A stretch of 37,264 bases of DNA from a candidate division WWE3 bacterium GW2011_GWC2_41_23 (GCA_000996895.1 LCBB01000001.1:66542-103805); one strand, 5' to 3'; positions 28,698 through 37,198 are shown, numbered from the stretch's first letter. Notes: generated by a model not told the origin, from the sequence alone. Translations and numbers: made by a program.

Positions 28698-28828
28698 CCC
28701 GTATATGATATCACCTTGAACAACTTTAATTTTTATTTTTATTTTTTATTTTTTCAATTATACGCATACTTGATAGTAGTCCTATAGTATGATAAGCTGA
28801 CGGAAATATTACCATACAAGGAGGAGAG
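28698..28828. other. polA-small membrane operon intergenic region with T-rich tract
   Basis: This region holds a T-rich tract with repeating TTTTTA units (about 28727-28755) that as plus-strand sequence is AT-rich upstream of the promoter at 28770; it may act as an UP-type element. No gene is seen. Confidence 0.4.
28770..28798 (+). promoter_or_regulatory. Promoter of the second small membrane operon
   Basis: TTGATA (28770-28775), a 17-bp spacer with CCTATAGT (28781-28788), and TAAGCT (28793-28798). The layout closely matches the promoter at 20943. Confidence 0.5.
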
Positions 28829-29071
28829 ATGGTTAAGATTTTGACTGTCTTCATAACGGTTTATGTGTTTATGCTTTTTGTGGGGACATTGGCTCAAACG
28901 GAAAGAGTTCCTGTAAGCCTGCAGACTATGCAAGTAACATCCTATTGCGCGGCCGTGTTGATAGGTCTGACGGGTTTTGTTATCTTAAAGAAATTCCCCA
29001 AAACTTTGGGACAGGTAACCGGGGCATTTGCAATCGTCCTCGCATTTTACATAGCTTTTTCGACTATCTAG
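28829..29071 (+). CDS. Small three-helix membrane protein
   Basis: This 80-residue protein has three hydrophobic segments (about 4-22, 38-54 and 60-78). I do not recognise the family. Shine-Dalgarno AAGGAGGAGAG precedes the ATG. It is followed after 16 nt by another small membrane-protein gene. Confidence 0.65.
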   Translation: MVKILTVFITVYVFMLFVGTLAQTERVPVSLQTMQVTSYCAAVLIGLTGFVILKKFPKTLGQVTGAFAIVLAFYIAFSTI

Positions 29072-29087
29072 AAAAGGAGAAACTGAG

Positions 29088-29351
29088 ATGAAAAGTACGG
29101 GAGAGTACAAAAGGGTTCAGCGAAATAATAACCTGAAGTGGTCATGCATGGCAATCTACGCACTTTTGTTACTGCTCGTTCTTCCGGGAGCACAAATTAG
29201 CTCGGGGTGGAAAGAATTTCTGGTCATTTTGACCATTTTTTTGGGTGCAGTCTTGCTCTTAGACGAACAGCCAAAAAGAATTTTTCTCACTATCCTGGGG
29301 TATGCAATGCTTGTGTTCGCTGGGGTTCTGACAGTTTTAGTTTTAGTGTGA
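29088..29351 (+). CDS. Small three-helix membrane protein
   Basis: This 87-residue protein has a basic N-terminus and three membrane segments (about 18-34, 42-58 and 65-86). The family is unknown. AAAAGGAG lies before the ATG. It forms an operon with the preceding 80-residue protein, sharing size and topology; the two may form a hetero-oligomer (inference). A terminator follows within 12 nt. Confidence 0.65.
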   Translation: MKSTGEYKRVQRNNNLKWSCMAIYALLLLLVLPGAQISSGWKEFLVILTIFLGAVLLLDEQPKRIFLTILGYAMLVFAGVLTVLVLV

Positions 29352-29360
29352 CATCGCAAT

Positions 29361-29407
29361 CGGCCGCATTATTGGGATTTATTCCAACAGTGCGGCTATT
29401 TTTTGTT
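29361..29407 (+). terminator. Terminator of the second small membrane operon
   Basis: GCCGCA (29363-29368) pairs with TGCGGC (29391-29396). TTGG/CCAA forms an inner stem. TATTTTTT follows. Confidence 0.8.
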
Positions 29408-29470
29408 CACTTTTTGGGGTACTCTCCAAAATGCGTATTCACTTTTCGAAGTAATCCTCGAAATGCTTAC
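29407..29470. repeat. Two imperfect tandem units with matching hairpins
   Basis: Two units of about 32 bases start with TTCACTTTT and end with AAATGC. Each contains a hairpin: TTTTGG/CCAAAA in the first and TTTCGA/TCGAAA in the second, with similar loops. The stems differ in sequence but keep pairing. The tract lies between the operon terminator and the gatB stop. Confidence 0.45.
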
Positions 29471-30792
29471 TACTTTTTGAGGAATTCTTTTATCAAACCC
29501 GTAACAACCGAAGCGTCTGCCTTACCCTTCATTTCTCTCATCACCCCACCCAATAAAAATTGCAGGGCGCTTTCTTTTCCGTTTTTAAAATCCGTAACAG
29601 CTGCCTGGTTTTTTTCTAAAACACTTTCTACAACCTTTCTTATTTCACCTGTGTCGGAAACCCTTTCACTCTCATCTTTAACTTTGTTTAAAATCTCTTC
29701 GGCACTCAGTTCAAAAAGGTCTTTTCTATTTATCAACACCGTAGCTGCTTTTTGCGCTTCTAAGCCGCCGGCAACCAACTTATGAAACTTCTCAACCACC
29801 GCCGACCCCATAACTTCCACCAAAATCCTACTCTGCTCTTTGGTAACACCCTTCTTTTCCATGCCGTCCCTCAAAGATTGCGGCAAACTACCTTCAACCG
29901 CCTTCAACTCATTAAGGTATTTCTCATCAAAAACCATCGGCGGTATGTCGGGCTCGGGAAAATATCTGTAATCAGAGGCTTCTTCTTTATCTCTTTGCGC
30001 AACCGTAATATTTTTAAATTCGTCATATCCGCGGTTTTCCTGTTTGGGCATCTTACCCTTTTCCAAAATTTCACGCTGTCTGACGATTTCCGCCCGTACG
30101 GCTTTTTCCATGTATTTGAACGAATTTATATTTTTAACTTCTACTTTATAAGGGGACAGTTCATCTTTTTCTTCCATCTCGCCGGTTCTCAGTGAAATAT
30201 TGGCTTCCAGCCTCATCTGGCCTTTTTCCATGTCCGCTTCGCTTATTCCTAAATACCTGCAAATGACTTGGAGTTTTTTGCAATAATCTACGGCGTCTTC
30301 AATAGAACGGAAACACGGCCTCGTCACCACTTCTATTAAAGGAAGACCGGACTTGTTGAAATCAACTAAAGTCTTTCCGCCTTCGTGAAAGGATTTTGCT
30401 ACGTCTTCTTCCAGATGAACTCTTTCGATGTCCGCGGTATCTCCGCTTTCCAGCAGCAACTTGCCGTTCTCGCACAAAGGTTGTTTGTACTGACTTATTT
30501 GGTAGCCTTTCGGGAGATCGGGGTAAAAATAGTGTTTTCTGTCGAATCTTGAATCGCTATTTAGTGTACAGTTTAAGGCCAATCCCAACATCTGGGCTTT
30601 CTTGACTCCCTCTAAATTAGGAACGGGCAACGCCCCGGGCAGTCCTAAACATGTAGGACAGGTGTGAGTATTAGGCTCGGCGCCCCATATATTAGCATCA
30701 CACCCGCAGAACATTTTTTGCTCCGTTTTGGGTTGGATGTGAACTTCCATTCCCACGACTAGTTTGTATTTTCCTAATAATTCTTCGTTCAT
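29470..30792 (-). CDS. gatB: Aspartyl/glutamyl-tRNA amidotransferase subunit B
   Basis: This 440-residue subunit binds the mischarged tRNA and, with GatA and GatC, converts Glu-tRNA-Gln or Asp-tRNA-Asn. The N-terminal signature VGMEVHIQ (14-21) is clear. Zinc-type Cys pairs follow (FCGCDAN and CPTCLGLPG), then FDRKHYFYPDLPKGYQISQ. The C-terminal part has the YqeY-like helical tail (about 290-440). It is the last gene of gatC-gatA-HEPN-gatB and starts 3 nt after the HEPN-like gene. Confidence 0.97.
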   Translation of the reverse strand: MNEELLGKYKLVVGMEVHIQPKTEQKMFCGCDANIWGAEPNTHTCPTCLGLPGALPVPNLEGVKKAQMLGLALNCTLNSDSRFDRKHYFYPDLPKGYQISQYKQPLCENGKLLLESGDTADIERVHLEEDVAKSFHEGGKTLVDFNKSGLPLIEVVTRPCFRSIEDAVDYCKKLQVICRYLGISEADMEKGQMRLEANISLRTGEMEEKDELSPYKVEVKNINSFKYMEKAVRAEIVRQREILEKGKMPKQENRGYDEFKNITVAQRDKEEASDYRYFPEPDIPPMVFDEKYLNELKAVEGSLPQSLRDGMEKKGVTKEQSRILVEVMGSAVVEKFHKLVAGGLEAQKAATVLINRKDLFELSAEEILNKVKDESERVSDTGEIRKVVESVLEKNQAAVTDFKNGKESALQFLLGGVMREMKGKADASVVTGLIKEFLKK

Positions 30793-30795
30793 TTT

Positions 30796-31188
30796 TTAAA
30801 CATTGACTCCTAATTTATAAATAGCTTCTTTTAAATTAGATACCGCTTCGGTAATCATGAAGTATGCGGGCTCAAAACCTGCTTCATGAACCAAACTATT
30901 TCTTAATTTGTGCGCGTCCCAAATCCTGTTGTAAGTAGACCTGTCGAATTTTTCTACGGCGTTTTTCAAACGCTCTCCCATCGTTTCACCGGGTACCATT
31001 TCCTTTAAAACAGCGTCTAAAGATTTGTCGGCCATAATTAATGCCTGTTTTAATTGCGAAGGACCTTTTTGTTTAAGAAGCACACTTATGTTTTCCCAGT
31101 CCGACGTTATTTTTCTGGCTGTTTCCTGACTCACCGAACCGTATGACGAGGAACTTCCTGAACCGAATATAAAGTCAAAAAATCCCAT
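30796..31188 (-). CDS. HEPN-like helical protein inside the gat operon
   Basis: This 130-residue protein is helical and ends with the motif HKLRNSLVHEAGFEP (about 92-106), where R-N-S-L-V-H fits the RNxxxH (Rx4H) signature of HEPN domains, many of which are RNases or toxins. The N-terminus MGFFDFIFGSGSSSSYGS is a low-complexity lead. It lies 2 nt after gatA and 3 nt before gatB, so it should be cotranscribed with the amidotransferase. Its role there is unknown; a structural or tRNA-handling role is inference. The Rx4H motif is short and could be a chance match. Confidence 0.5.
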   Translation of the reverse strand: MGFFDFIFGSGSSSSYGSVSQETARKITSDWENISVLLKQKGPSQLKQALIMADKSLDAVLKEMVPGETMGERLKNAVEKFDRSTYNRIWDAHKLRNSLVHEAGFEPAYFMITEAVSNLKEAIYKLGVNV

Positions 31189-31190
31189 AT

Positions 31191-32630
31191 TTATTCCTTA
31201 ATTAACGCCGGTTTTTCAAGATGAAAGGCCGTCGCCCCCTGATAATTAAATAACGCCCCGAATATTTTTGACTCTTCGTTAATTCTGCTCATGATTTGAA
31301 CACCCACGGGAAGCCCGTTATAAAACCCGCACGGTACACTTATTCCGGGTACTCCCGCAATACAACTGGGCTCGTTCAAAACATCCATCATTTCACCGAA
31401 CATTGGTGAGTTAAAACTTTCTCCTACATCCAAAGCAACACAAGGCATGGAAGGAGCGACCAACAAATCTACTTTTTCAAAAGCCGCGTCAAAACTTTGT
31501 TTAATTAAGGTACGCACCTTTTGAGCTTTTGCGTAGTAAGCATCGTAATATCCCGAGCTTAAAGTGTATGCCCCTAGCATTATTCTTTTTTTAGCTTCGA
31601 AACCGAATGAATTGCGGTCGTGCCCATATCTTATTCCGTCGAGTCTGGCCAGATTAGAAGAAACTTCGGACCTTTGCAAAATTGTGTAAACGGCGATCGA
31701 ATATTTTGGACTAAGCATATCAACATCAATAATTTCCGCGCCCAAAGATTTGAAAACCTCAATTGCCTCATCTATCTTTTTTCTCGTTCCCTCTTCAAGT
31801 TCCATTTCAAAATAGGACACCGGTCTTCCGATTTTGACACCTTTCATACTAAAAGACTTACCTTCAGCCAGATAATCGGGTACTTCTGCAGGAGAGGAAG
31901 TGGCATCGAGCGGATCTTTTCCTGCCATTACTCTTAAAACAACCGCTGCGTCTTCTGCAGTTTTTGTTAAGGGACCGGGAGAATCTGTAGAAGAAGCCAT
32001 AGCTACAATTCCGTACCTGCTTACTCTGCCGTAAGAAGGTTTTACTCCCGTAACACCGCACCATGAAGCCGGACCTCGTGTACTTCCTCCGGTCTCGCTA
32101 CCGGTGGCAAACAGTACCATGTGGGACGCTACGGCAGCCGCTGAGCCGCCCGAAGAACCTCCCGGCACCTTACTTAGGTCCCAGGGGTTAAAGGTTGTCC
32201 CGAAATCCGAGGTTTCGGTTGAGGAACCGTGGGCAAAGGCGTCCAAATTAGTTTTTCCAAGTAAAATAGCTCCCGCTTCGTTAAGTTTCTTTATAGCAGT
32301 AGCATCAAAAGGAGGAACATATCCTTCGAGAACTTTTGAGGACGCAGTAGTTTCGATGTTTTTAGTTGAATAATTATCTTTGGCCGCGTAGGGAATTCCT
32401 AACAAAGGTTTATTTACAAAAGCTTCGGCGCCCTTTGCAGAAATTTCTTTATCGGCTTCCTCGGCTTTTTTTATTGCACTTTCAGAAGTAACTCTTAAAA
32501 ATGCTTTTATTTTAGGGTCAAATTTTTCTATTTGAGCTAAACAGGATTTAACTAAATCAACGGAGGTGAATTCTTTTTTCTTTAAACCTTCCAAAGCTTC
32601 TTTAACTGTAAGTTCGTTAAGTTTACTCAC
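31191..32630 (-). CDS. gatA: Aspartyl/glutamyl-tRNA amidotransferase subunit A
   Basis: This amidase-signature enzyme of about 479 residues releases ammonia from Gln for GatB. The Ser-cisSer-Lys triad is visible as K84 (YAAKDN), S159/S160 (GGSSGGSAA) and S183 (GGSTRGPAS). I chose GTG 32630 (MSKLNELTVKEAL) because it overlaps the gatC stop as GTGAGTAA, which is typical coupling; a longer frame to 32657 starts further inside gatC. Confidence 0.97.
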   Translation of the reverse strand: MSKLNELTVKEALEGLKKKEFTSVDLVKSCLAQIEKFDPKIKAFLRVTSESAIKKAEEADKEISAKGAEAFVNKPLLGIPYAAKDNYSTKNIETTASSKVLEGYVPPFDATAIKKLNEAGAILLGKTNLDAFAHGSSTETSDFGTTFNPWDLSKVPGGSSGGSAAAVASHMVLFATGSETGGSTRGPASWCGVTGVKPSYGRVSRYGIVAMASSTDSPGPLTKTAEDAAVVLRVMAGKDPLDATSSPAEVPDYLAEGKSFSMKGVKIGRPVSYFEMELEEGTRKKIDEAIEVFKSLGAEIIDVDMLSPKYSIAVYTILQRSEVSSNLARLDGIRYGHDRNSFGFEAKKRIMLGAYTLSSGYYDAYYAKAQKVRTLIKQSFDAAFEKVDLLVAPSMPCVALDVGESFNSPMFGEMMDVLNEPSCIAGVPGISVPCGFYNGLPVGVQIMSRINEESKIFGALFNYQGATAFHLEKPALIKE

Positions 32631-32931
32631 GGTCAAAAACTCCTTTGGTCGCCACAAGGTTTCGTATTATTTCCTTAACATTTTTTAAGGCATCCTCGCG
32701 GGAAAGTGTAACTTTTTGAGAACCGTCCTGGTATACATTTGTTAAACCGGTAACTTGAAACGTTTCGCTCACTTTTGAAGTATCTAATTCGTCCAGTATT
32801 TTTATATACTCGAGTGTTTGTGATAATAATTGCGAAAACTTTTCTTCGTCGCCTTCTATATTAAGCTTGGACATTTGAGCGATTTTTTTGACCTCTTCGA
32901 TTGTTATTTTTCTGCTGTCCATAGCGTCCAT
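32623..32931 (-). CDS. gatC: Aspartyl/glutamyl-tRNA amidotransferase subunit C
   Basis: This 102-residue protein shows the GatC pattern: ITIEEVKKIAQMSKL at the start, a helix with LEYIKILDELDTS, and LSREDALKNV near the end. It stabilises GatA-GatB. Two ATG codons lie close together (32931 and 32922); a TTTAAT box places the second about 9 nt downstream, in keeping with leaderless starts elsewhere. It begins the gat operon. Confidence 0.92.
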   Translation of the reverse strand: MDAMDSRKITIEEVKKIAQMSKLNIEGDEEKFSQLLSQTLEYIKILDELDTSKVSETFQVTGLTNVYQDGSQKVTLSREDALKNVKEIIRNLVATKGVFDRE

Positions 32932-32972
32932 ATTAAAGCATTTCCGTGGATATTTAAAGGTTTTTGAGCCGG

Positions 32973-33872
32973 TTACATCTGCAGAAGACGGTTTATACGC
33001 TCCTCTATCGGAGGATGAGTAGAGAATAGGCTACTCACTGCCTTCCCCAAGGATTTCACCGGGCTTACGATATAAAGATGAGCAGTGGCTCCGTTTGCCG
33101 CTTCCAGTTCTTCCTTATCTCCTGCGAGCTTCTTTAATGCATCTGCCAACCCTTTCGGGTGTCTGGTTATGGATGCGGCTGTGGCATCTGCCAAAAACTC
33201 TCTGTTCCTGCTTATGGCCAGTTTTATTAATGTCGCAATAATAGGACTCAATATTAACAAGACCATTCCTATCAGAAAAAATACCCCACCTCCGGAATCC
33301 GAATTGGAACTTCTTTTTCTGGAACCTCCGTAAAATGCACCGCGTGTAAACCAATCGGACAAAAGCATTACTGTTCCGACCAAGATACTTACAATCGACA
33401 TCAAACGTATATCATAATTTCCTATGTGAGACATTTCGTGAGCAATTACTCCTTCAAGTTCTCTTTTTTCCAGACGCTGAATAATTCCTGTTGTAAAACA
33501 GATAACCGAATGGTTGGGGTCACGGCCTGTGGCAAAAGCGTTCATAGAAGTGTCCTGAATTACGTAAATTCTCGGCTTGGGTATACCTGAGGCTATGCTC
33601 ATATTCTCTACTAATTTGTGTATGTCCGGGCTGTCTTCATACTTAACTTCTTTTGCCCCGGAAATTCCTAAAACTATTTTGTCTGAGTTGTAATAAGAAA
33701 TTAATCCCGAGATTCCGGAAAAAATGAGAGCACCTCCTAAAAATGTAACACCCGCACCATCATAAAAATACTCTCCCACGAACCAGCCCAGGGCTGTAAT
33801 TACAGCGATGAACAACGTAATGATAATTATGGTGTCCCTTTTATTTTGATTTATGTGCTGATACATGTTCAT
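32973..33872 (-). CDS. htpX: HtpX-type membrane zinc metalloprotease
   Basis: This 299-residue M48 peptidase degrades damaged membrane proteins. Two N-terminal helices (about 13-33 and 42-60) precede the zinc motif HEMSH (145-149). Further helices lie at 157-172 and 198-220. The third ligand Glu is in REFLADATAA (about 224-233). The C-terminal STHPPIEERINRL matches the family. Its ATG overlaps the Nudix stop as ATGA (33869-33872), so it is coupled to the lemA-nudix operon. Confidence 0.95.
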   Translation of the reverse strand: MNMYQHINQNKRDTIIIITLFIAVITALGWFVGEYFYDGAGVTFLGGALIFSGISGLISYYNSDKIVLGISGAKEVKYEDSPDIHKLVENMSIASGIPKPRIYVIQDTSMNAFATGRDPNHSVICFTTGIIQRLEKRELEGVIAHEMSHIGNYDIRLMSIVSILVGTVMLLSDWFTRGAFYGGSRKRSSNSDSGGGVFFLIGMVLLILSPIIATLIKLAISRNREFLADATAASITRHPKGLADALKKLAGDKEELEAANGATAHLYIVSPVKSLGKAVSSLFSTHPPIEERINRLLQM

Positions 33873-34336
33873 GATCGTTCGGTGTATCCTTCCCCCCGGC
33901 CAAATTCGCTGTATTTTTCTCCTGCGAACATTTTGTCCAATCCCGATTTCACGACGGGAATCAAATTATCAGGAAGGGACAGTTTATCGAACCAGGCCAG
34001 TTCGAAACATTTATTCGGCTCCATGTTGAACGACTCTCCTTTCCAATTCTTGACTGTGAAGTAAAAATACTGCCTATCACAATCCGAAATTTTGGAAGGT
34101 ATGGATAAAAAGTGAGCAAATTCTAAATCTTCCTCGACAACATCGACCCCGGTTTCCTCTTTTATTTCACGGCAAAGTGCAAGTTTGTAAGGTTCGCCTT
34201 CATCGACGTGCCCTGCCACCAATCCGTACCAACCGTCCCGCCAACCTGTATTCTTTCTTTTTTGCAAAAGAACTTTTCCGTCTTTCTCAAAGTAGGCCAG
34301 GACGGCAATCTTTATTTTCAATGCGTGCTTGTTCAT
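33869..34336 (-). CDS. Nudix hydrolase between lemA and htpX
   Basis: This 155-residue protein has a complete Nudix box (GHVDEGEPYKLALCREIKEETGV, about 41-63) after LLQKRKNTGWRDGWYGLVAGH. I chose ATG 34336, 7 nt after lemA; the longer frame to 34426 overlaps lemA and lacks sense as a protein. Substrate unknown. The lemA-htpX pair is common in bacteria, and a Nudix gene between them is less so. Confidence 0.85.
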   Translation of the reverse strand: MNKHALKIKIAVLAYFEKDGKVLLQKRKNTGWRDGWYGLVAGHVDEGEPYKLALCREIKEETGVDVVEEDLEFAHFLSIPSKISDCDRQYFYFTVKNWKGESFNMEPNKCFELAWFDKLSLPDNLIPVVKSGLDKMFAGEKYSEFGRGEGYTERS

Positions 34337-34343
34337 TACGTAA

Positions 34344-34886
34344 TTAGAACTGGACTTTAACCGGTTCTCTGTCCTGTGTTTCGGCTTCAAAGAATGCTTC
34401 CTGCTTGAACCCGAACATTCCCGCAATTAAATTTGACGGGAAAGCGACAATTTTCTCGTTGTACTGTCTTACTACGCTGTTGAAAAACTGTCTGGAGTAA
34501 GCGACCTTGTCTTCTGTGTCGGAAAGTTCTTTCTGCAAGTTAATAAAGCCTTCCTGAGCTTTCAGTTCCGGGTATGCTTCTGCGACAGCAAACAGGCTCT
34601 TTAAAGCGGAAGTTAACTGCATATCTGCCTCTCCGGCGGCCTTGGCATCTCCTGCAGTCATTAAAGCTGACCGAGCCTTAGTTACGTTCTCAAACACATC
34701 TTTTTCGTGAGCGGCGTAACCTTTAACCGACTCTACCAAATTAGGTATTAAGTCAATCCTTCTCTTGAGCTGGACATCTATCTGACTCCACGCTTCCTTG
34801 ATCTTAACTTTCAAAGTTACAAGAGAGTTATAGATAGAAATTAAAAATACCGCGGCTAACGCGATAACAACTAATAGTATCTCCAT
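34344..34886 (-). CDS. lemA: LemA family membrane protein
   Basis: This 180-residue protein has one N-terminal membrane helix (about 2-20). The family motif IKEAWSQIDVQLKRRIDLIPNLVESVKGYAAHE (about 29-61) is followed by long helices and FFNSVVRQYNEKI...PSNLIAGMFGFKQEAFFE. LemA proteins form helical bundles at the membrane and are often paired with HtpX. A consensus Shine-Dalgarno AAGGAGGT precedes the ATG, and TATAAT lies about 40 nt upstream. Confidence 0.96.
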   Translation of the reverse strand: MEILLVVIALAAVFLISIYNSLVTLKVKIKEAWSQIDVQLKRRIDLIPNLVESVKGYAAHEKDVFENVTKARSALMTAGDAKAAGEADMQLTSALKSLFAVAEAYPELKAQEGFINLQKELSDTEDKVAYSRQFFNSVVRQYNEKIVAFPSNLIAGMFGFKQEAFFEAETQDREPVKVQF

Positions 34887-34945
34887 AATGCACCTCCTTA
34901 GGTTAGAAAATTACTAAAGCCATTATATATCTTTTGTAAAGGAAA

Positions 34946-36703
34946 TCACTTCAAACGTATGCCTGCCTCTTTTACAAAATCACTAAATCCGAGCGTATTT
35001 ATAATATTTTTCTTTTCAGCCCATCCCCGGCGTGCGTTATATATTCCGTATTTCATGTGTGAAAATTGGTCTGTAGCGTGGGCGTCGCTACTTATAACCA
35101 TTTTCACCTTCCAGCTTATTGCTTCTTTAACCAAGTCATCGGTCAGGTCAAGACGGTCGGGCTGTGAATTTATTTCGAGGATTTTATTGTTATCACGGGC
35201 AGCCAGAAACACCTTGTCCCACGCGGGATCTACGGGGTCACGTTGATTTAACAACCTTCCTGACGGGTGACCGATTATATTCACATACGGATTTTCTATC
35301 GCGGCCAGAAGCCGGTCGGTAATCTGTTCACGATCCTGGTTAAAAGAAGTATGTATAGAAGCCACAACATAATCCAATTCGGAAAGTACTTCATCAGGTA
35401 AACCCAATGTGGCGTCGGCTAAAATATTAACCTCGTACCCGAAAAATACTTTTATAAAATTCTGTTTTTCATTAATTTTATTTATCACCGCCCGTTTCTT
35501 TTTTATAATGTCCGAAACTTCTCTATAGCCCCGTGAAGTAACGCTCGGAGCATGGTCTGAAATTCCTAAGTATTCATAACCCAAAGCGATTGCCGCCTCA
35601 ACCATCTCCTCTAAAGTACTTATGCCATCCGAATCGGTAGTATGCGTGTGAACTTCTCCTTTAATGTCCTTTAGCTCAATCAAATCAGGTAGTTTATTTT
35701 CGATAGCCGCCTCAATTTCGTTAGAACCGTTCCTCAGCTCAGGCTCTATATAGGGTAGTCCTAAAAATTTGTAAAAAGACGGTTCATCTGCAAACTCGTA
35801 AATGTCGCTTCCTTTTTTAATCCCGTATTCTGACAAAGACATGTTTTTGGAAAGGGCGAAGTTACGTAAAAGAATATTGTGTTGTTTGGAACCTGTGAAA
35901 TATTGCAACATGGCACCGTACGCTTCCGGTGTGGAAACCCGTAAATCCACCTGAAGATCGTTTTTAAGCACCGCGCTACACTTCTTGTCACCCTTTACTA
36001 AAATTTCAGCGATTTCAGGAAATTTTAGGAAGTGTTTTATTGTTTTATCGGGGTCTGTCGTAGCAACAGGAATATCCAGATCGCCGATTGTAGCGTTCTT
36101 TCTGCGGAAAGATCCTGCCGCCTCAATATGGCTCAAAGCATCTGCCTCTTTCATATAATCGTAAATTCTTTCCACCGTTTCTTCGGCTTTAGAGTACAAA
36201 ACCCGTTCTTTCTCGTTCTTGGTCATCTTGAACTGTCCTACAGCTTCTAATATGTCCTTTTCTGATTTTTCTCCGAAACCTTCAAGCTCCCTTATCTCAC
36301 CTTTTTCGGCGTGCTCTTTAATTTTTTCAACTGCCCCTTCCCGTGTTTTTATTTTGAAAGCGTTGGCTAATTTAAAGGCTTTTCGGGCACCTATGCCGCG
36401 TATACCGATAAGAGCGAACATTCCTTCCGGAAGATCTTTTTTTATTGCATCAAACTCCTTTACCTTACCTTCCGAAAAAAGTTCATTTAGATGCGCGTAA
36501 ATACTTGCACCGACACCCGGTATTTCCTTCAGACGCCCGTTTTCCCACAAATCGTATATTGAAACCGTCAGATTATCAAGTATTGCAATCGCATTCTGGT
36601 AAGCCCGAACTCTGAATACATTGAAATTCTTAACATCCATTGCCGCCAGCACTTCTTTGAGGATTGATACTACTTCCTTATTAGAAATACGGTTGGAGTT
36701 CAT
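34946..36703 (-). CDS. polX: DNA polymerase X family protein with PHP phosphoesterase domain
   Basis: This 585-residue repair enzyme has an N-terminal helix-hairpin-helix lyase part (about 1-170, with GVGASIYAHL and GIGARKAFKLA). The Pol-beta palm has GSFRRKNATIGDLDIPV (about 196-212; catalytic Asp in GDLD) and VDLRVS. A C-terminal PHP domain (about 345-575) has HTHTTDSDG, GISDHAP, VASIHTSF, GHPSG and SSDAHAT, which bind metals. Likely fills short gaps and trims 3' ends. TATTAT lies 6 nt before the ATG, so it is leaderless. Confidence 0.95.
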   Translation of the reverse strand: MNSNRISNKEVVSILKEVLAAMDVKNFNVFRVRAYQNAIAILDNLTVSIYDLWENGRLKEIPGVGASIYAHLNELFSEGKVKEFDAIKKDLPEGMFALIGIRGIGARKAFKLANAFKIKTREGAVEKIKEHAEKGEIRELEGFGEKSEKDILEAVGQFKMTKNEKERVLYSKAEETVERIYDYMKEADALSHIEAAGSFRRKNATIGDLDIPVATTDPDKTIKHFLKFPEIAEILVKGDKKCSAVLKNDLQVDLRVSTPEAYGAMLQYFTGSKQHNILLRNFALSKNMSLSEYGIKKGSDIYEFADEPSFYKFLGLPYIEPELRNGSNEIEAAIENKLPDLIELKDIKGEVHTHTTDSDGISTLEEMVEAAIALGYEYLGISDHAPSVTSRGYREVSDIIKKKRAVINKINEKQNFIKVFFGYEVNILADATLGLPDEVLSELDYVVASIHTSFNQDREQITDRLLAAIENPYVNIIGHPSGRLLNQRDPVDPAWDKVFLAARDNNKILEINSQPDRLDLTDDLVKEAISWKVKMVISSDAHATDQFSHMKYGIYNARRGWAEKKNIINTLGFSDFVKEAGIRLK

Positions 36704-36736
36704 ATGTAAATAATAGCAAAGTTACGCAGGTGGGGT

Positions 36737-36786
36737 AAAAAAATGCGGCACTCTGTTGTTTTTTAAACAAGCACAGAGGGCCGCAT
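36737..36786 (-). terminator. Terminator of the 85-residue hypothetical gene
   Basis: On the minus strand ATGCGGC-CCTCTGT pairs with ACAGAG-TGCCGCAT (36786-36773 with 36756-36743) and seven T follow. Confidence 0.9.
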
Positions 36787-36807
36787 GCAGGAATGAGACA
36801 TTATTTG

Positions 36808-37065
36808 CTACTTCAAAATCTTCACGTAGAGAGTGCCACCGAGCCTTATGACCTCAGCCTCACAATCCCTGAGATGAAGAGCTTTGATAATCTCGTCTCT
36901 CACCCTCAATGGCAATTGATGCAAACCACCGTCCCCCACCGCGTACTCAACCGGTTGTGCGCATTTATGCATTTCTCCCGGTTTTTCTGATTCGGTGTAC
37001 TGTACGGATACAAGCAAAATCCCATGAGTTCTTAACAATCTCTCGAACGTCAAATTCCCGAACAT
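36808..37065 (-). CDS. 85-residue hypothetical protein
   Basis: I do not recognise this soluble protein (MFGNLTFERLLRTHG...). It has mixed alpha-beta character and ends in VIRLGGTLYVKILK. The middle segment (LPLRVRDEIIKALHLRDCEAEVIRLGGTLYV) could be a small beta hairpin after a helix. I chose ATG 37065 because AAGGAGGG lies 5 nt upstream; the longer frame to 37146 lacks a ribosome site. It is a single-gene unit with its own promoter and strong terminator. Confidence 0.7.
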   Translation of the reverse strand: MFGNLTFERLLRTHGILLVSVQYTESEKPGEMHKCAQPVEYAVGDGGLHQLPLRVRDEIIKALHLRDCEAEVIRLGGTLYVKILK

Positions 37066-37105
37066 TGTACCCTCCTTAAGACTGATTTTGTGACATTCTA
37101 ACAGA

Positions 37106-37133
37106 ATAATACTACAATACAAAATGGTGTAAA
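37106..37133 (-). promoter_or_regulatory. Promoter of the 85-residue hypothetical gene
   Basis: On the minus strand TTTACA (37133-37128), a 16-bp spacer and TATTAT (37111-37106). Confidence 0.55.
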
Positions 37134-37155
37134 TACATTTCATCAACGCAATTTA

Positions 37156-37184
37156 TTGACCATATAACAACAAATTGCTAGTAT
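37156..37184 (+). promoter_or_regulatory. Promoter of tRNA-Asp
   Basis: TTGACC (37156-37161), 17 bp and TAGTAT (37179-37184), 14 nt before the tRNA. Confidence 0.6.
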
Positions 37185-37198
37185 AACACCAGCATTAA

